This document shows positions 43,999 through 52,582 of a stretch of 55,179 nt of DNA, piece after piece. The position numbers and the translations under genes were made by a program. The notes beneath the pieces were generated by a model. That model was given only the letters and a program-made list of their open reading frames with translations. It did not search any database and was not told where the DNA came from. The stretch is taken from positions 1-55,179 of the forward strand of contig CBDEGU010000003.1 of NCBI GenBank assembly GCA_965238045.1, in the 5' to 3' direction. Position 1 is the first letter of the stretch; each line of letters begins with the position of its first letter. This stretch comes from CBDEGU01 sp965238045 (GTDB lineage Bacteria > Acidobacteriota > Terriglobia > Bryobacterales > UBA6623).

Positions 43999-44888
43999 TA
44001 CGCCAAGACCTCCCGCTGATCCATCCAAGCCTCGGCCAGGCCGACCGCCAGGCGCCGCACGCGCTGAATCATCGCCGCGCGCTCGGTCACGCTGATCGCT
44101 CCGCGCGCATCGAGCGTGTTGAACAGATGCGAGCATTTGAGCACCCGGTTGTAGGTTGGCAGCAAGGGGAATCGCGCTTTCTCGCCGCTGTCTTCGGCCG
44201 CGCCGTAGTCGTCGAGCAAGCGGCGAGCTTCGGCTTCATGCAGATCAAACTCGGCGCGCACCGGCTCGATGCCCGCTTTCTCGAAGTTATAGACCGAGTA
44301 CTGCTGCTCGTCCTGGAAGCGAACGTCGCGATACGTCCAAGTGTCATTCCACTGGATATCGTAGACGCTGTCGACGTTCTGCAGGAAGGCGGTCAGGCGT
44401 TCGAGCCCGTAAGTGAGCTCGACCGGCACGACTTCGAGGTCGATGCCGCCGCACTGCTGGAAGTAGGTAAACTGCGTGATTTCGAGTCCGTCGAGCATCA
44501 CCTGCCAGCCGAGGCCCCAGGCGCCGAGCGTGGGAGCTTCCCAGTTGTCTTCTTCCAGTTTGAAATCATGCCGCCGCAAGTCGATGCCAACCGACTCCAG
44601 GCTCTTCATGTAGAGTTCGATGACGTCGCCGGGTGATGGTTTGAGGACGACCTGAAGCTGCATGTGTTTGTAGAGCCGGTTCGGGTTCTGGCCATAGCGG
44701 CCGTCAGCGGGACGGCGGCTCGGCTGCACATAGGCCACGCGATAGGGCTCGGGCCCCAGCACGCGCAGAAACGTCTCCGGGCACATCGTTCCGGCCCCGA
44801 CCTCGACGTCGAAGGGCTCTTGGATGATGGCCCCGTTTTCAGCCCAGTACGACTTGAGCTTGAAGATGATGTCTTGATAGGTGTGCAT
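43998..44888 (-). CDS. glyQ: Glycine--tRNA ligase alpha subunit
   Basis: The 296-residue protein is a typical GlyQ, starting YQDIIFKLKSYWAENGA with the class II motifs in GAGTMCPETFLR, YVQPSRRPADGRYGQNPNRL and LEITQFTYFQQCGGI. It catalyses glycine activation together with GlyS. The gene lies 65 bases downstream of recO and overlaps glyS by one base. Nothing unusual is seen. Confidence 0.97.
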   Translation of the reverse strand: MHTYQDIIFKLKSYWAENGAIIQEPFDVEVGAGTMCPETFLRVLGPEPYRVAYVQPSRRPADGRYGQNPNRLYKHMQLQVVLKPSPGDVIELYMKSLESVGIDLRRHDFKLEEDNWEAPTLGAWGLGWQVMLDGLEITQFTYFQQCGGIDLEVVPVELTYGLERLTAFLQNVDSVYDIQWNDTWTYRDVRFQDEQQYSVYNFEKAGIEPVRAEFDLHEAEARRLLDDYGAAEDSGEKARFPLLPTYNRVLKCSHLFNTLDARGAISVTERAAMIQRVRRLAVGLAEAWMDQREVLA

Positions 44889-44953
44889 GTCGAGGATGCC
44901 GCGGCGCGCGAGAGGCCGCTACGGCGCGGGGAAGGTTGCGGTGATCTTGGGAG

Positions 44954-45838
44954 TCAAAATTGCGCTAGAACGGCCGCGGTCTTCAGACGGCATTCAAACT
45001 GTGCCTCCAGACGTTGCACCAAGAATCGCCGTAAATCCTCGGCGGCGCCGCGGTCCCAGTGCTCGTCGCGAAGTTCGGGCAATGCGCGGCGAAGCATCTC
45101 GCTCGCTGTCCTGCGGGACTCGGGGGCCAGCGGCCTGGAGTCGCGCGTGCGATAGTCGGCCGAGAACAGGCCGGGCTGCGATTGCTCGTAATACGCCATC
45201 TCCCCGGAACCGAGTTCCACTCCGCTTTGGATGCAGACATCGAGCGGCGGCATCCATCCTCCCAGACGCACTGACCACAGCGCGAAGTAGGTGAGGGTCC
45301 GCCACAGCCATCCGGGCGCGTCGCCGAATTCCGCGCCAGCCCATGGACCGGCGTCTTGAGATGTCCCTCCCCCGTCGCCGTTGTTTTTCGGGCCGGGAAG
45401 AGCTGGCGCCTCGGCCGGCGCCGTTCCCGGTGGTGGCTCTAGTTTTCCGTTCAAACCCGCTCGCAACTCCTCTATCACGAGCAGCAACAGCCGAAAAAAG
45501 GCATCGTTTGGCTCGTGTTCGGGTAGCAGGCGTTCGGTCACCTCCACGATGAAATCAAGCGCCACACTGGTTGCGTAGTCAGCTTTCAAGAAGATGGGCG
45601 GGCTCGACAACTCACAGCGATCGAGCCGCGCCAGCTCTTGATTTTCACGCAAGAAGTAAAACAGGCGCGCGTGCGAGAGCCGCTCCAGCCCCGAGCCCCA
45701 GCGGCTCTTGGGACGGCGAACTCCCCGGGCGATGCCGCGCAACCTTCCCCGGTCGCGAGCGAGAAAGCTGACCACCAGGTCCGCCTCCCGGTAGGGATAG
45801 GTCCTGAGTACGAGGGATTCACTCTCACGAGCAGGCAT
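44954..45838 (-). CDS. recO: DNA repair protein RecO
   Basis: This 294-residue protein matches RecO: an OB-fold N-terminus (ESLVLRTYPYREADLVVSFLARDRGRLRGIARGVRRPKSRWGSGLERLS) and the helical C-terminal part (LPEHEPNDAFFRLLLLVIEEL, WRTLTYFALWSVRLGGWMPPLDVCIQSG). RecO loads RecA on gaps with RecR. A stretch rich in Pro, Ala, Gly and Asn (about residues 150-178) is longer than usual and probably a loop. Only one of the cysteines of the zinc-binding forms is visible, so the zinc site seems absent. It starts the recO-glyQ-glyS-ppdK group. Confidence 0.88.
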   Translation of the reverse strand: MPARESESLVLRTYPYREADLVVSFLARDRGRLRGIARGVRRPKSRWGSGLERLSHARLFYFLRENQELARLDRCELSSPPIFLKADYATSVALDFIVEVTERLLPEHEPNDAFFRLLLLVIEELRAGLNGKLEPPPGTAPAEAPALPGPKNNGDGGGTSQDAGPWAGAEFGDAPGWLWRTLTYFALWSVRLGGWMPPLDVCIQSGVELGSGEMAYYEQSQPGLFSADYRTRDSRPLAPESRRTASEMLRRALPELRDEHWDRGAAEDLRRFLVQRLEAQFECRLKTAAVLAQF

Positions 45839-46074
45839 AGGAGGCGGCTACGCCATACGCAGGTTTCAGAATACCATTGTGAAGGTTTCAGGCGACGGCG
45901 CCCCATCCCTCCACCCCTCCCGCACTTGCCCGCTGAGAGAACCCCGCCCAGGTCTGCCGAGAACCAGAGAAGCCGACCTGTTCGAATCCTCAACGGACGG
46001 GTCAGGGGCGCGTTGCTTCACCCGGCATTGCTGCACCGGATTGGGCACCACCGATGTGTTAGTTTGGTAGCGTC

Positions 46075-47085
46075 ATGAAATCGAATTCCATTACGTATCT
46101 CGTCCGAACTATGTTTGCCGGTGCGCTGGCGATGGCCTGGGTCTGGGCGCCCGCGGCTCGAACCGCCCCCACGCCCGAATTGAATTGGTATAAGGGCAAC
46201 CTTCATACGCACACGATCAATAGCGACGGCGATAGCACGCCCGACGCAGTGACTCGCTGGTACAAAGAGCATCGTTACAACTTTCTCGTTCTGACCGATC
46301 ACAATTTCCTGACCCAACCCGATGGACTCAACGCCATGTTCGCGGCGAAGGAGAAGTTCACCCTCATTGCGGGTGAAGAGGTCACCTCGCGCTATGAGGA
46401 CAAAGCCGTCCACGTAAACGCGTTCCAGATTAGCGCGACGATTCCGCCGGCATTCGGTCACGGCGTTGTCGAAACGATTCAGAAAAACGTCGACGCGATT
46501 CGGGCCGCTGGAGGGCTGCCGTCGCTGAATCACCCGAACTTCCGCTGGTCGGTCACCCCGGAAGAACTCAGCCAGATTCGGGGCATGAAACTGTTCGAGG
46601 TCTACAATGGCCATCCCGGCGTGCACAACGCGGGCGGAGGCGGCGCGCCGAGCCTGGGGGAGATGTGGGACGTGGTCTTGAGCTCGGGCCGCGAGGTCTA
46701 TGGCATTGCCGTCGATGACGCGCATTCGTTCAAGGTGTTTGGGCCGCAATATTCGAATCCCGGCAAAGGGTGGGTCACGGTGCGGGCGGCGGAGCTCTCG
46801 TCCTCGGCCGTAATCCAGGCCTTAGAGACCGGGCAATTCTATTCCTCGACTGGCGTCGAACTCGAAGAGATGGCACGGATACCGGGCGGTTTGCGCATCA
46901 GAATCAAGCAGCAAGACGATTTCAAATACACAACACTCTTTACCGGACAGGATGGCAAGCTGCTCGCCTCGTCGAACGATTTTGCATCGGAGTACATGCT
47001 TCAGCCGGGCGACAAGTATGTCCGTGCCACCGTCGTTGCCTCGGACGGCCACCGTGCCTGGGTGCAGCCGGTTTTCGCGCGATAG
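46075..47085 (+). CDS. Exported PHP-domain metal-dependent hydrolase
   Basis: The 336-residue protein has a signal peptide (MFAGALAMAWVWAPAARTA) and a PHP domain: GNLHTHTINSDGDSTPDAV, LVLTDHNFL, LIAGEEVTSRY, SLNHPNFRW and GIAVDDAHSF give the metal-binding His, Asp and Glu residues. Family members hydrolyse phosphoesters using two or three metals. Residues about 240-336 form a beta-rich tail often seen in exported PHP proteins. It stands between the recO group and the sigma-factor module, on the opposite strand to the former, with no clear operon partner. Confidence 0.88.
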   Translation: MKSNSITYLVRTMFAGALAMAWVWAPAARTAPTPELNWYKGNLHTHTINSDGDSTPDAVTRWYKEHRYNFLVLTDHNFLTQPDGLNAMFAAKEKFTLIAGEEVTSRYEDKAVHVNAFQISATIPPAFGHGVVETIQKNVDAIRAAGGLPSLNHPNFRWSVTPEELSQIRGMKLFEVYNGHPGVHNAGGGGAPSLGEMWDVVLSSGREVYGIAVDDAHSFKVFGPQYSNPGKGWVTVRAAELSSSAVIQALETGQFYSSTGVELEEMARIPGGLRIRIKQQDDFKYTTLFTGQDGKLLASSNDFASEYMLQPGDKYVRATVVASDGHRAWVQPVFAR

Positions 47086-47304
47086 CCCCTCAGGGGAAGA
47101 AAACCAGCGCCATGCCAGCCTGTAGCTTGTTTCCCTGATGAACTCGTTGAGAGAGTTGCCGCATCGCTCGATACCCTCTCATTCGGCAGTTTTACGCCGC
47201 CGACATCACGGCTGGCGGGTCCAGGCACGCTACGCACTCGCGCCCGTCCTCGAGCTTGCCACGCAGGCCGGGACAGCCGAGCCATCACAATTTCCGCCGA
47301 GGGC

Positions 47305-47330
47305 CTAACTTTCTTCGCCCTCGCGCGTCT
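47305..47330 (+). promoter_or_regulatory. Possible ECF-type autoregulated promoter
   Basis: TAACTTT is followed by CGTCTT, with 16 bases between AAC (47307-47309) and CGTC (47326-47329), the spacing typical of group-4 sigma promoters (AAC ... CGTC). It lies 33 bases before the ATG of the ECF sigma gene, as expected if the sigma drives its own operon. The -35 lacks the usual GG before AAC, so this remains tentative. Confidence 0.35.
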
Positions 47331-47361
47331 TACTCTATTGCAGGTGCAAACTAGCGTGGAA

Positions 47362-47970
47362 ATGGCTGGCGTGATTGCCCGGACCGAAGAGACGGTGTGC
47401 GATGAGGCCGAGCTGATTCGAGCCGCGCAACGAGCAGACCACGACGCTTTCGAGCGTCTGGTGTGCCTATACGACCGCAGCGTGCTCGGTGTGGCGCTGC
47501 GGCTGTTGCGCTCGGAAGAAGACGCCCGCGATGCTTATCAAGAAGCTTTTCTGCGTGCCTACCGCGGCATCAAGGGCTTTCGCTTTCAGTGCAGCTTCCA
47601 CACTTGGCTCTACCGCATTGCCACGAATGTTTGCCTCGATCATTTGCGAAAGAAAACGATTCGGCGAGAGTGCGCCTCGCGGCAAGAGAGGGCCGGCGAT
47701 GGCCCGGCGCGGCTGGAGCAGGTCCCCGACCACCGGGCGGGCAGCAACCCGGACCGCGTTCTGTCGGGAAGGCAAGCCAGCCAGTCTATTCAGCTTGCGC
47801 TTGAAGGCCTCTCGCCCAGTGAACGGACGGTCTTTCAATATCGGCACTACGAGGGCTTGCGGCTTCGGGCGATTGGCAAGATACTTTCGATGAGCGAAGA
47901 AGCCGCTAAGAATTGCCTATTTCGGGCCCATCGCAAGATGCGCGCCAGCTTGAAGGATGTCCCACGATGA
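47362..47970 (+). CDS. ECF (RpoE-like) RNA polymerase sigma factor
   Basis: From ATG 47362 it has 202 residues with sigma region 2 (LVCLYDRSVLGVALRLLRSEEDARDAYQEAFLRAYRGIKGF..FHTWLYRIATNVCLDHLRKK) and region 4 (ALEGLSPSERTVFQYRHYEGLRLRAIGKIL..AKNCLFRAHRKMR). It directs RNA polymerase to stress-type promoters. The TGA overlaps the ATG of the zinc-finger protein by 4 bases, so the two are coupled, the classic sigma/anti-sigma arrangement. A TTG at 47338 in the same frame is an alternative start. The linker between regions 2 and 4 is long (about 45 residues). Confidence 0.92.
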   Translation: MAGVIARTEETVCDEAELIRAAQRADHDAFERLVCLYDRSVLGVALRLLRSEEDARDAYQEAFLRAYRGIKGFRFQCSFHTWLYRIATNVCLDHLRKKTIRRECASRQERAGDGPARLEQVPDHRAGSNPDRVLSGRQASQSIQLALEGLSPSERTVFQYRHYEGLRLRAIGKILSMSEEAAKNCLFRAHRKMRASLKDVPR

Positions 47971-48953
47971 GTTGCGAGCAGATCCAATCGAAAATCAGTC
48001 TGTATCTTTACGGCGAACTCAGCGGTGACGAAACCGAAGCTGTCGAGGCCCACGCCGAGCACTGCGCGGTCTGCGGGCGTGCGATTGACGAAGAACGGCG
48101 TTTCTTTGCCCTGCTCAACGAGGCCCCGCGGCCGGAAGCTTCCGACGAGCTGCTGGCCGAGTGCCGCGACCGTTTGATGCGGTCGGTCGATCGTGGCGAA
48201 GTCGTTTTGAGTGCCTCGTCCTTTTTCCCTCTGAAGAATTGGCAGGGCTCGCTGCGTGCTTACCTTTCGCCGGCCTGGGCGTGGCGTCCCGCAGTCGCGC
48301 TGGCGCTGCTGGCGGTGGCTTTTTTCGCCGGAAGGAGCACGACCCAGGATGCATCTCGATTCAGGCAGGAGGGTTTCGCGGCCGGTGATATCCAATCCGC
48401 CGCGGGCTTGCCGGCCAACGCAACTGTCGCCGGTATTCAGTCGATCGAGGCCGATCCAGAGCGCAATAACGTCGAAATCATCATCGAGGAAACGACGCGC
48501 CGCACGGTTAGCGGCCGTGCGCGGGACCCCAGGATTCGCGGCCTGCTGCTCTCGGCCATGCGCAGCGCGCCGAACTCGGGGATGCGTCTTGCGACGCTCG
48601 ATATTTTGATGCGCCCCGGCGGCGGCCAGGATGCGCTCGCGGATCGTGACGTGCGCCGAAGAGTGGCCGAGTCCATGCTCGGAGACGCGAACCCCGGAGT
48701 ACGCCTGCTGGCGATCGATGCCCTCAAGTCTCACAGCAGCGACCCGGAAGTCCGGCGATCGCTGGTGGAGGTCGTGCGCCACGATCTGAATCCCGGTATG
48801 CGTGTCCAGGCCATCGACCTGCTGACCCAGCGGCCGGACCGCGACTTGGCTGGCGTGCTGCAGGAACTGGTCGAGCGCGACACGAATCGCTATGTAAGAC
48901 TGCGTTCTCAGCGCACGCTGGAAGAGTTGAACGCCTCGGTGGACCGCTTCTGA
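47967..48953 (+). CDS. Zinc-finger anti-sigma factor with HEAT-like repeats
   Basis: Beginning at the ATG that overlaps the sigma stop, the protein has 328 residues. The cytoplasmic part holds the anti-sigma zinc finger HAEHCAVCG. A membrane helix (RPAVALALLAVAFFAGRS) is followed by a periplasmic part with HEAT-like repeats: GMRLATLDILM, NPGVRLLAIDALKSHSSDPEVRRSLVEVVRHDLNPGMRVQAIDLL. The finger is expected to hold the sigma factor inactive until an outside signal is sensed, probably by the repeats. It is followed by DUF4097 and PDZ genes in the same operon. Confidence 0.88.
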   Translation: MSCEQIQSKISLYLYGELSGDETEAVEAHAEHCAVCGRAIDEERRFFALLNEAPRPEASDELLAECRDRLMRSVDRGEVVLSASSFFPLKNWQGSLRAYLSPAWAWRPAVALALLAVAFFAGRSTTQDASRFRQEGFAAGDIQSAAGLPANATVAGIQSIEADPERNNVEIIIEETTRRTVSGRARDPRIRGLLLSAMRSAPNSGMRLATLDILMRPGGGQDALADRDVRRRVAESMLGDANPGVRLLAIDALKSHSSDPEVRRSLVEVVRHDLNPGMRVQAIDLLTQRPDRDLAGVLQELVERDTNRYVRLRSQRTLEELNASVDRF

Positions 48954-48979
48954 GACCCGTATCACAGGATGCCCGCATC

Positions 48980-50191
48980 ATGACAAAACACCGAAATTCA
49001 CGAAAACTGCGCGGGGTTCGCCTCTCGCTCATCGTCCTCGCCATCTTGCTTCCGGTTTCGCAACTCAGCGCTCTAGAGAAGCAGGGCCGCTACTGGGTCG
49101 AGACCGAAGAAGGCTCGGTGGAGGCAGGCACGCGCCTTCGCATCAGCACGGTCGGGCCCACGACGGTCGAGGGCGTCTCCGGCAAGAGTCACGAAGTGCG
49201 CTACCGGGCCGTCAAGAAGGTGCGGGCCCGTACTCGCGAGCAGGCGGAAGAGCTGATGCGGCAGGCCCGTGTCACCGCCACGCGTCAGAATCAATCCGCT
49301 GTCATCTCGGCGCAAGAGCCCGGCTGCGGGCGGTGCGGTTTCCAGATGGAATTGCATGTCTCGGCGCCGTTCCTGACGCGGCGCACGCTGATCGATTCCC
49401 TGGGCGGCGCGGTGCGGGTCAGCCATCTGCGAGGCCAGGTCACTGTTTCCACCGAGGCGGGCCCGATCGATGTGCGCGATGTCGGTGAGTCGGTTCGCGT
49501 GAGTACGGCCGGCGGCAATATTACCTTAGAGGCGATCGGCGGAAATATCCATGGCGAAACCGCCGGTGGTTCGATCTCGGTGCGCAAAGCAGGCCGCAAC
49601 GCCACGCTGACGACCAGCGGCGGAGGCATTGCGGCGGATGAGGTGCGGGGAACGCTGCGGGCGGAGACCTTGGGCGGAGGCATTACGGCGAAGAATGTTG
49701 GCGGCGACCTGGTGGCGGCGACCTCGGGCGGCTCGATCGATCTGGCCCGCGTATCGGGCCGCGTCCGCGCCGAAACCGCCGGCGGCTCGATCCGGGTTGC
49801 TTCGGCGCCCGCGGGCGTACGCGCCGAAACGGCGGGAGGCGACATTCGGCTTACCGGCGTGTCAGGCGCGGTCGTGGCGGCCAATGCCGCCGGCAATATC
49901 CAAATCTATCTCGTTTCCGGTCACAAGCTGCGGGACTCGGTGCTGGAAACCAATGTCGGCAATATCGAGGTCTGGATTCCCGCCGACTTGAAGATCACTG
50001 TCCGCGCTGTTGTCGAACTTGCCAAGAGTATGCGCCGTATCCACAGTGATTTCCCGTCCATCCGGGTGAAGCAGAAGGTAGACGGCTTTGGCCCCGGATC
50101 GGTCGTCGCCGAAGGCACGCTGAACGGCGGCGGGCCGGTCCTGCGGGTGCTCAATACCGCCGGAAGAATCAAAATTCGAAGACTGGAGTAA
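48980..50191 (+). CDS. Exported DUF4097 (adhesin-like beta-helix) protein
   Basis: The 403-residue protein has a signal peptide (LSLIVLAILLPVSQLSALE) and from about residue 140 a DUF4097 repeat region of short, Gly- and Ala-rich strands (VSTAGGNITLEAIGGNIHGETAGGSISV, TSGGGIAADEVRG, ETAGGDIRLTGVSG), forming a right-handed beta-helix. It has a Cys-x-x-Cys pair (GCGRCGF) near residue 115. The family is found on cell surfaces, role unclear. It follows the anti-sigma gene by 26 bases and precedes the PDZ gene by 4, so it is likely under the same sigma control. Confidence 0.85.
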   Translation: MTKHRNSRKLRGVRLSLIVLAILLPVSQLSALEKQGRYWVETEEGSVEAGTRLRISTVGPTTVEGVSGKSHEVRYRAVKKVRARTREQAEELMRQARVTATRQNQSAVISAQEPGCGRCGFQMELHVSAPFLTRRTLIDSLGGAVRVSHLRGQVTVSTEAGPIDVRDVGESVRVSTAGGNITLEAIGGNIHGETAGGSISVRKAGRNATLTTSGGGIAADEVRGTLRAETLGGGITAKNVGGDLVAATSGGSIDLARVSGRVRAETAGGSIRVASAPAGVRAETAGGDIRLTGVSGAVVAANAAGNIQIYLVSGHKLRDSVLETNVGNIEVWIPADLKITVRAVVELAKSMRRIHSDFPSIRVKQKVDGFGPGSVVAEGTLNGGGPVLRVLNTAGRIKIRRLE

Positions 50192-50195
50192 TGCC

Positions 50196-51191
50196 ATGAG
50201 AATATTTGTAAGCCTAGTCACCGGTCTCTTTCTTTGTCTAGCGCCCGGTGCGGCGCCTAGCGTGGCGCAGGACTACTCGGGCCCGGGTCAGCTGCGCGAG
50301 CCGGCGAGGCGGATGCGCGAGCAGGCGAGGCAGATGCGCGAGCAGGCGGAGCAGATGCGCGTGCAGGCGAGGCAGTTCGCTCAACTGGGTGCCCCTGGCA
50401 TCTTTTTCGCGCAGCAGGGCGGTTCTGGAGGGGCCTACCTGGGTGTTGGATTGCTGGAAGTCGACGCCAAGCGGGCGAAAGAACTCGGCATGGATGCCGT
50501 CAGCGGAGTGGAGATCAGCAGTGTCGGCGAGGACAGTCCCGCCGAGAAGGCTGGGCTTCAGCGAGGAGACGTCGTCTTGCAGTTTCGCGGCGAAAACGTC
50601 GTCGGCGTGGAGCACTTCGCCCGGATGGTTCGCGAGACCCCCATCGGACGCGAAGTGGCGATCGTCGTCTGGCGGAATGGCGCGAGGTCGGAGCTGAGCG
50701 GGGCGGTGGGAAAACGCAAGAGGGTCGCGCATAAGAGCTTCAACTTCCGCTTGAAGTGCGAAGAAGGGGAGGACTGCGAACCGCCGAGCTTCAACTTCAC
50801 GATGCCCCGCATCGACATTGATATTCCCCGGCCTCATATTTCCTTTCGCAGCCGAGCCTTTGGAGCGGAACTCGAAGCCCTTGAGGATCAACTAGCCAAG
50901 TACTTCGGGGTCGACGACGGCGTGCTCGTGCGATCGGTCGAACCGGATTCTCGGGCCGCCCGCGCCGGACTCAAGGCCGGGGACGTTCTGCTCAAGGTGG
51001 CGGGGGAGACCGTGCGTACGCCTCGTCAAGCGAGCAGCGCGCTGCGCGAGGCATCCGAGAACAAGACAGTCATTGAAGTGATGAGAGACCGCTCGAAGAA
51101 GACTCTCAAGATGGAAGCAATCCAGCGGGAGCGAAACACTCGGCCCAGCCGCGGCCGCTCGGTGGATACTCGCCCAGGCCGGCGACTCTAG
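50196..51191 (+). CDS. Exported protein with two PDZ domains
   Basis: The 331-residue protein has a signal peptide (LVTGLFLCLAPGAAPSVAQ), a coiled-coil-like stretch of seven-residue repeats (RMREQAR QMREQAE QMRVQAR) encoded by 21-base repeats at about 50308-50372, a PDZ domain (GAYLGVGLLEV..SSVGEDSPAEKAGLQRGDVVLQFRGENV), a linker with CEEGEDCE, and a second PDZ (VDDGVLVRSVEPDSRAARAGLKAGDVLLKVAGETV). No protease catalytic domain is present, so it likely binds exposed C-termini or other proteins in the periplasm. It is the last gene of the sigma/anti-sigma operon. Confidence 0.88.
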   Translation: MRIFVSLVTGLFLCLAPGAAPSVAQDYSGPGQLREPARRMREQARQMREQAEQMRVQARQFAQLGAPGIFFAQQGGSGGAYLGVGLLEVDAKRAKELGMDAVSGVEISSVGEDSPAEKAGLQRGDVVLQFRGENVVGVEHFARMVRETPIGREVAIVVWRNGARSELSGAVGKRKRVAHKSFNFRLKCEEGEDCEPPSFNFTMPRIDIDIPRPHISFRSRAFGAELEALEDQLAKYFGVDDGVLVRSVEPDSRAARAGLKAGDVLLKVAGETVRTPRQASSALREASENKTVIEVMRDRSKKTLKMEAIQRERNTRPSRGRSVDTRPGRRL

Positions 51192-51322
51192 AGCGCATGG
51201 TTTGGCGCCGGGGGCGCAAGAGCGCCGGGCTATGCTGCTGGTTGTGATAACCTTGCAGGTTTCGGGGCGAGCACGGGCTTTCCCGCGCCGAGCGCCCCTG
51301 GTCCGGGTCGAGAATACCGCCT

Positions 51323-52048
51323 TTGACATCCTCGAACGAACTCCTCTCGGCGAAATCCATCCCGCCCCGTGAGCGCCTGATCTTCGCTCTGGACGTGCCG
51401 ACCACCGAAGAGGCGGAACAGCTTGTCGACAAGCTGGGCGAGAGCGTCGGTTTCTACAAGATCGGCCTCGAACTATTCATGGCCGGCGGCTATTTCGAAC
51501 TGCTCGACCGGCTCAACCAGCGCGGCAAGAAAGTCTTTGCCGACTTGAAGTTCTTCGACGTTCCTCAGACCGTCAAGCGCGCCGTGGCACGGCTGGCCGG
51601 GCGCGGCGCGTACTTCGCCACCGTGCATGGCAATGAAGCGATGCTGCAGGCGGCTTGCGAAGCGAAAGGGGACCTGAGAATCCTCGCGGTCACCGTCCTG
51701 ACCAGCCTTGATGAAAAGGACCTCGTCGACCTGGGTTTCGAGTGCAGCCCGAAGGAGCTGGTGCTCTCGCGAGCGAGGCGGGCGCTGGAGGCTGGCTGTG
51801 ACGGCGTGGTCTCGTCGGGTCTGGAAGCGGCCGAACTGCGCAGCGAGCTTGGCCACAAGTTCCTGGTCGTCACGCCCGGCATCCGCCCGGTTGCGAATGT
51901 CGACGACCAAAAGCGCACGGTGAATGTCGAGCAGGCCTTTTTGAACGGAGCGGACTATATCGTCGTGGGCCGTCCCATCCGCGATGCCCCGGACCCGCGC
52001 GTAGCGGCCGAAAACATCCAGCGAACCATCGCCGGCGTGTTTGAGTAG
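51323..52048 (+). CDS. pyrF: Orotidine 5'-phosphate decarboxylase
   Basis: This 241-residue protein matches PyrF: LIFALDVPTTEEAEQLVDKLG, the catalytic FADLKFFDVPQTV (Asp-Lys-...-Asp), VTVLTSLDEKDL and VVTPGIRPVANVDDQKR with VGRPI. It makes UMP in pyrimidine synthesis. The start codon is TTG at 51323; no ATG or GTG precedes the conserved part, so the rare start is accepted. It converges on ispF, with about 50 bases between. Confidence 0.95.
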   Translation: MTSSNELLSAKSIPPRERLIFALDVPTTEEAEQLVDKLGESVGFYKIGLELFMAGGYFELLDRLNQRGKKVFADLKFFDVPQTVKRAVARLAGRGAYFATVHGNEAMLQAACEAKGDLRILAVTVLTSLDEKDLVDLGFECSPKELVLSRARRALEAGCDGVVSSGLEAAELRSELGHKFLVVTPGIRPVANVDDQKRTVNVEQAFLNGADYIVVGRPIRDAPDPRVAAENIQRTIAGVFE

Positions 52049-52099
52049 TTCCCGCTTCCTGCTCCTGTCGTCCGGGCGCCTCGGCGGCGGGCCGCGGGC

Positions 52100-52582
52100 C
52101 TACTTGGCGAGCGAGGCCACGGCGTGCGCTTCGGCCGACTCGCCGCGGCCGACCGGTCCCAACCCTTCGGCTGTCTTTGCTTTCAGACCGACGCGATCGG
52201 GTTCGACCTCAAGGGTTTCGGCCACCGATTTGCGAATTTGTTCGCGGTAGGGTTCGATCTTCGGTGCTTCGAGGACGAGCGCAACGTCCACGTTCACGAT
52301 ACGGTAACCCCTCCGCCGCACCAAATCCGCGGCATGCCGCAGAAACACCCGGCTGTCGGCGTCCTTCCAGCGCGGGTCCGATGGCGGAAAGTACTCTCCG
52401 ATATCGCCCAGACCAGCAGCGCCTAGCAGTGCATCGGTCAGCGAATGCAGCAAGATGTCGCCGTCGGAGTGACCGTCCAGGCCCTTGTCGAAAGGGATTT
52501 CCACGCCGCCGAGAATGAGCCGCCGGTTTTCGGTTAGACGGTGAGAGTCGTAGCCGACGCCGACGCGAAACTCGCCGCTCAT
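52100..52582 (-). CDS. ispF: 2-C-methyl-D-erythritol 2,4-cyclodiphosphate synthase
   Basis: The 160-residue protein has the IspF metal site and substrate motifs: GVGYDSHRL (Asp, His), GGVEIPFDKGLDGHSDGDILLHSLTDALLGAAGLGDIGEYFP, and the C-terminal KAKTAEGLGPVGRGESAEAHAVA. It forms the cyclic diphosphate in the MEP isoprenoid pathway. The ATG overlaps the ispD stop by 4 bases, so ispD and ispF are coupled. Confidence 0.97.
   Translation of the reverse strand: MSGEFRVGVGYDSHRLTENRRLILGGVEIPFDKGLDGHSDGDILLHSLTDALLGAAGLGDIGEYFPPSDPRWKDADSRVFLRHAADLVRRRGYRIVNVDVALVLEAPKIEPYREQIRKSVAETLEVEPDRVGLKAKTAEGLGPVGRGESAEAHAVASLAK

Noticed and set aside
42706..44019. Plus-strand 437-codon frame opposite glyS
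   Set aside because: Antisense to a full glyS with all family motifs.
45940..46010. Possible tRNA because of TTCGAATCC at 45981-45989
   Set aside because: The flanking bases do not pair as a T stem and no acceptor or anticodon stem can be drawn.
50308..50372. Short regular repeats that could suggest a CRISPR array
   Set aside because: They are in-frame 21-base repeats encoding heptads in the PDZ protein, without spacers.
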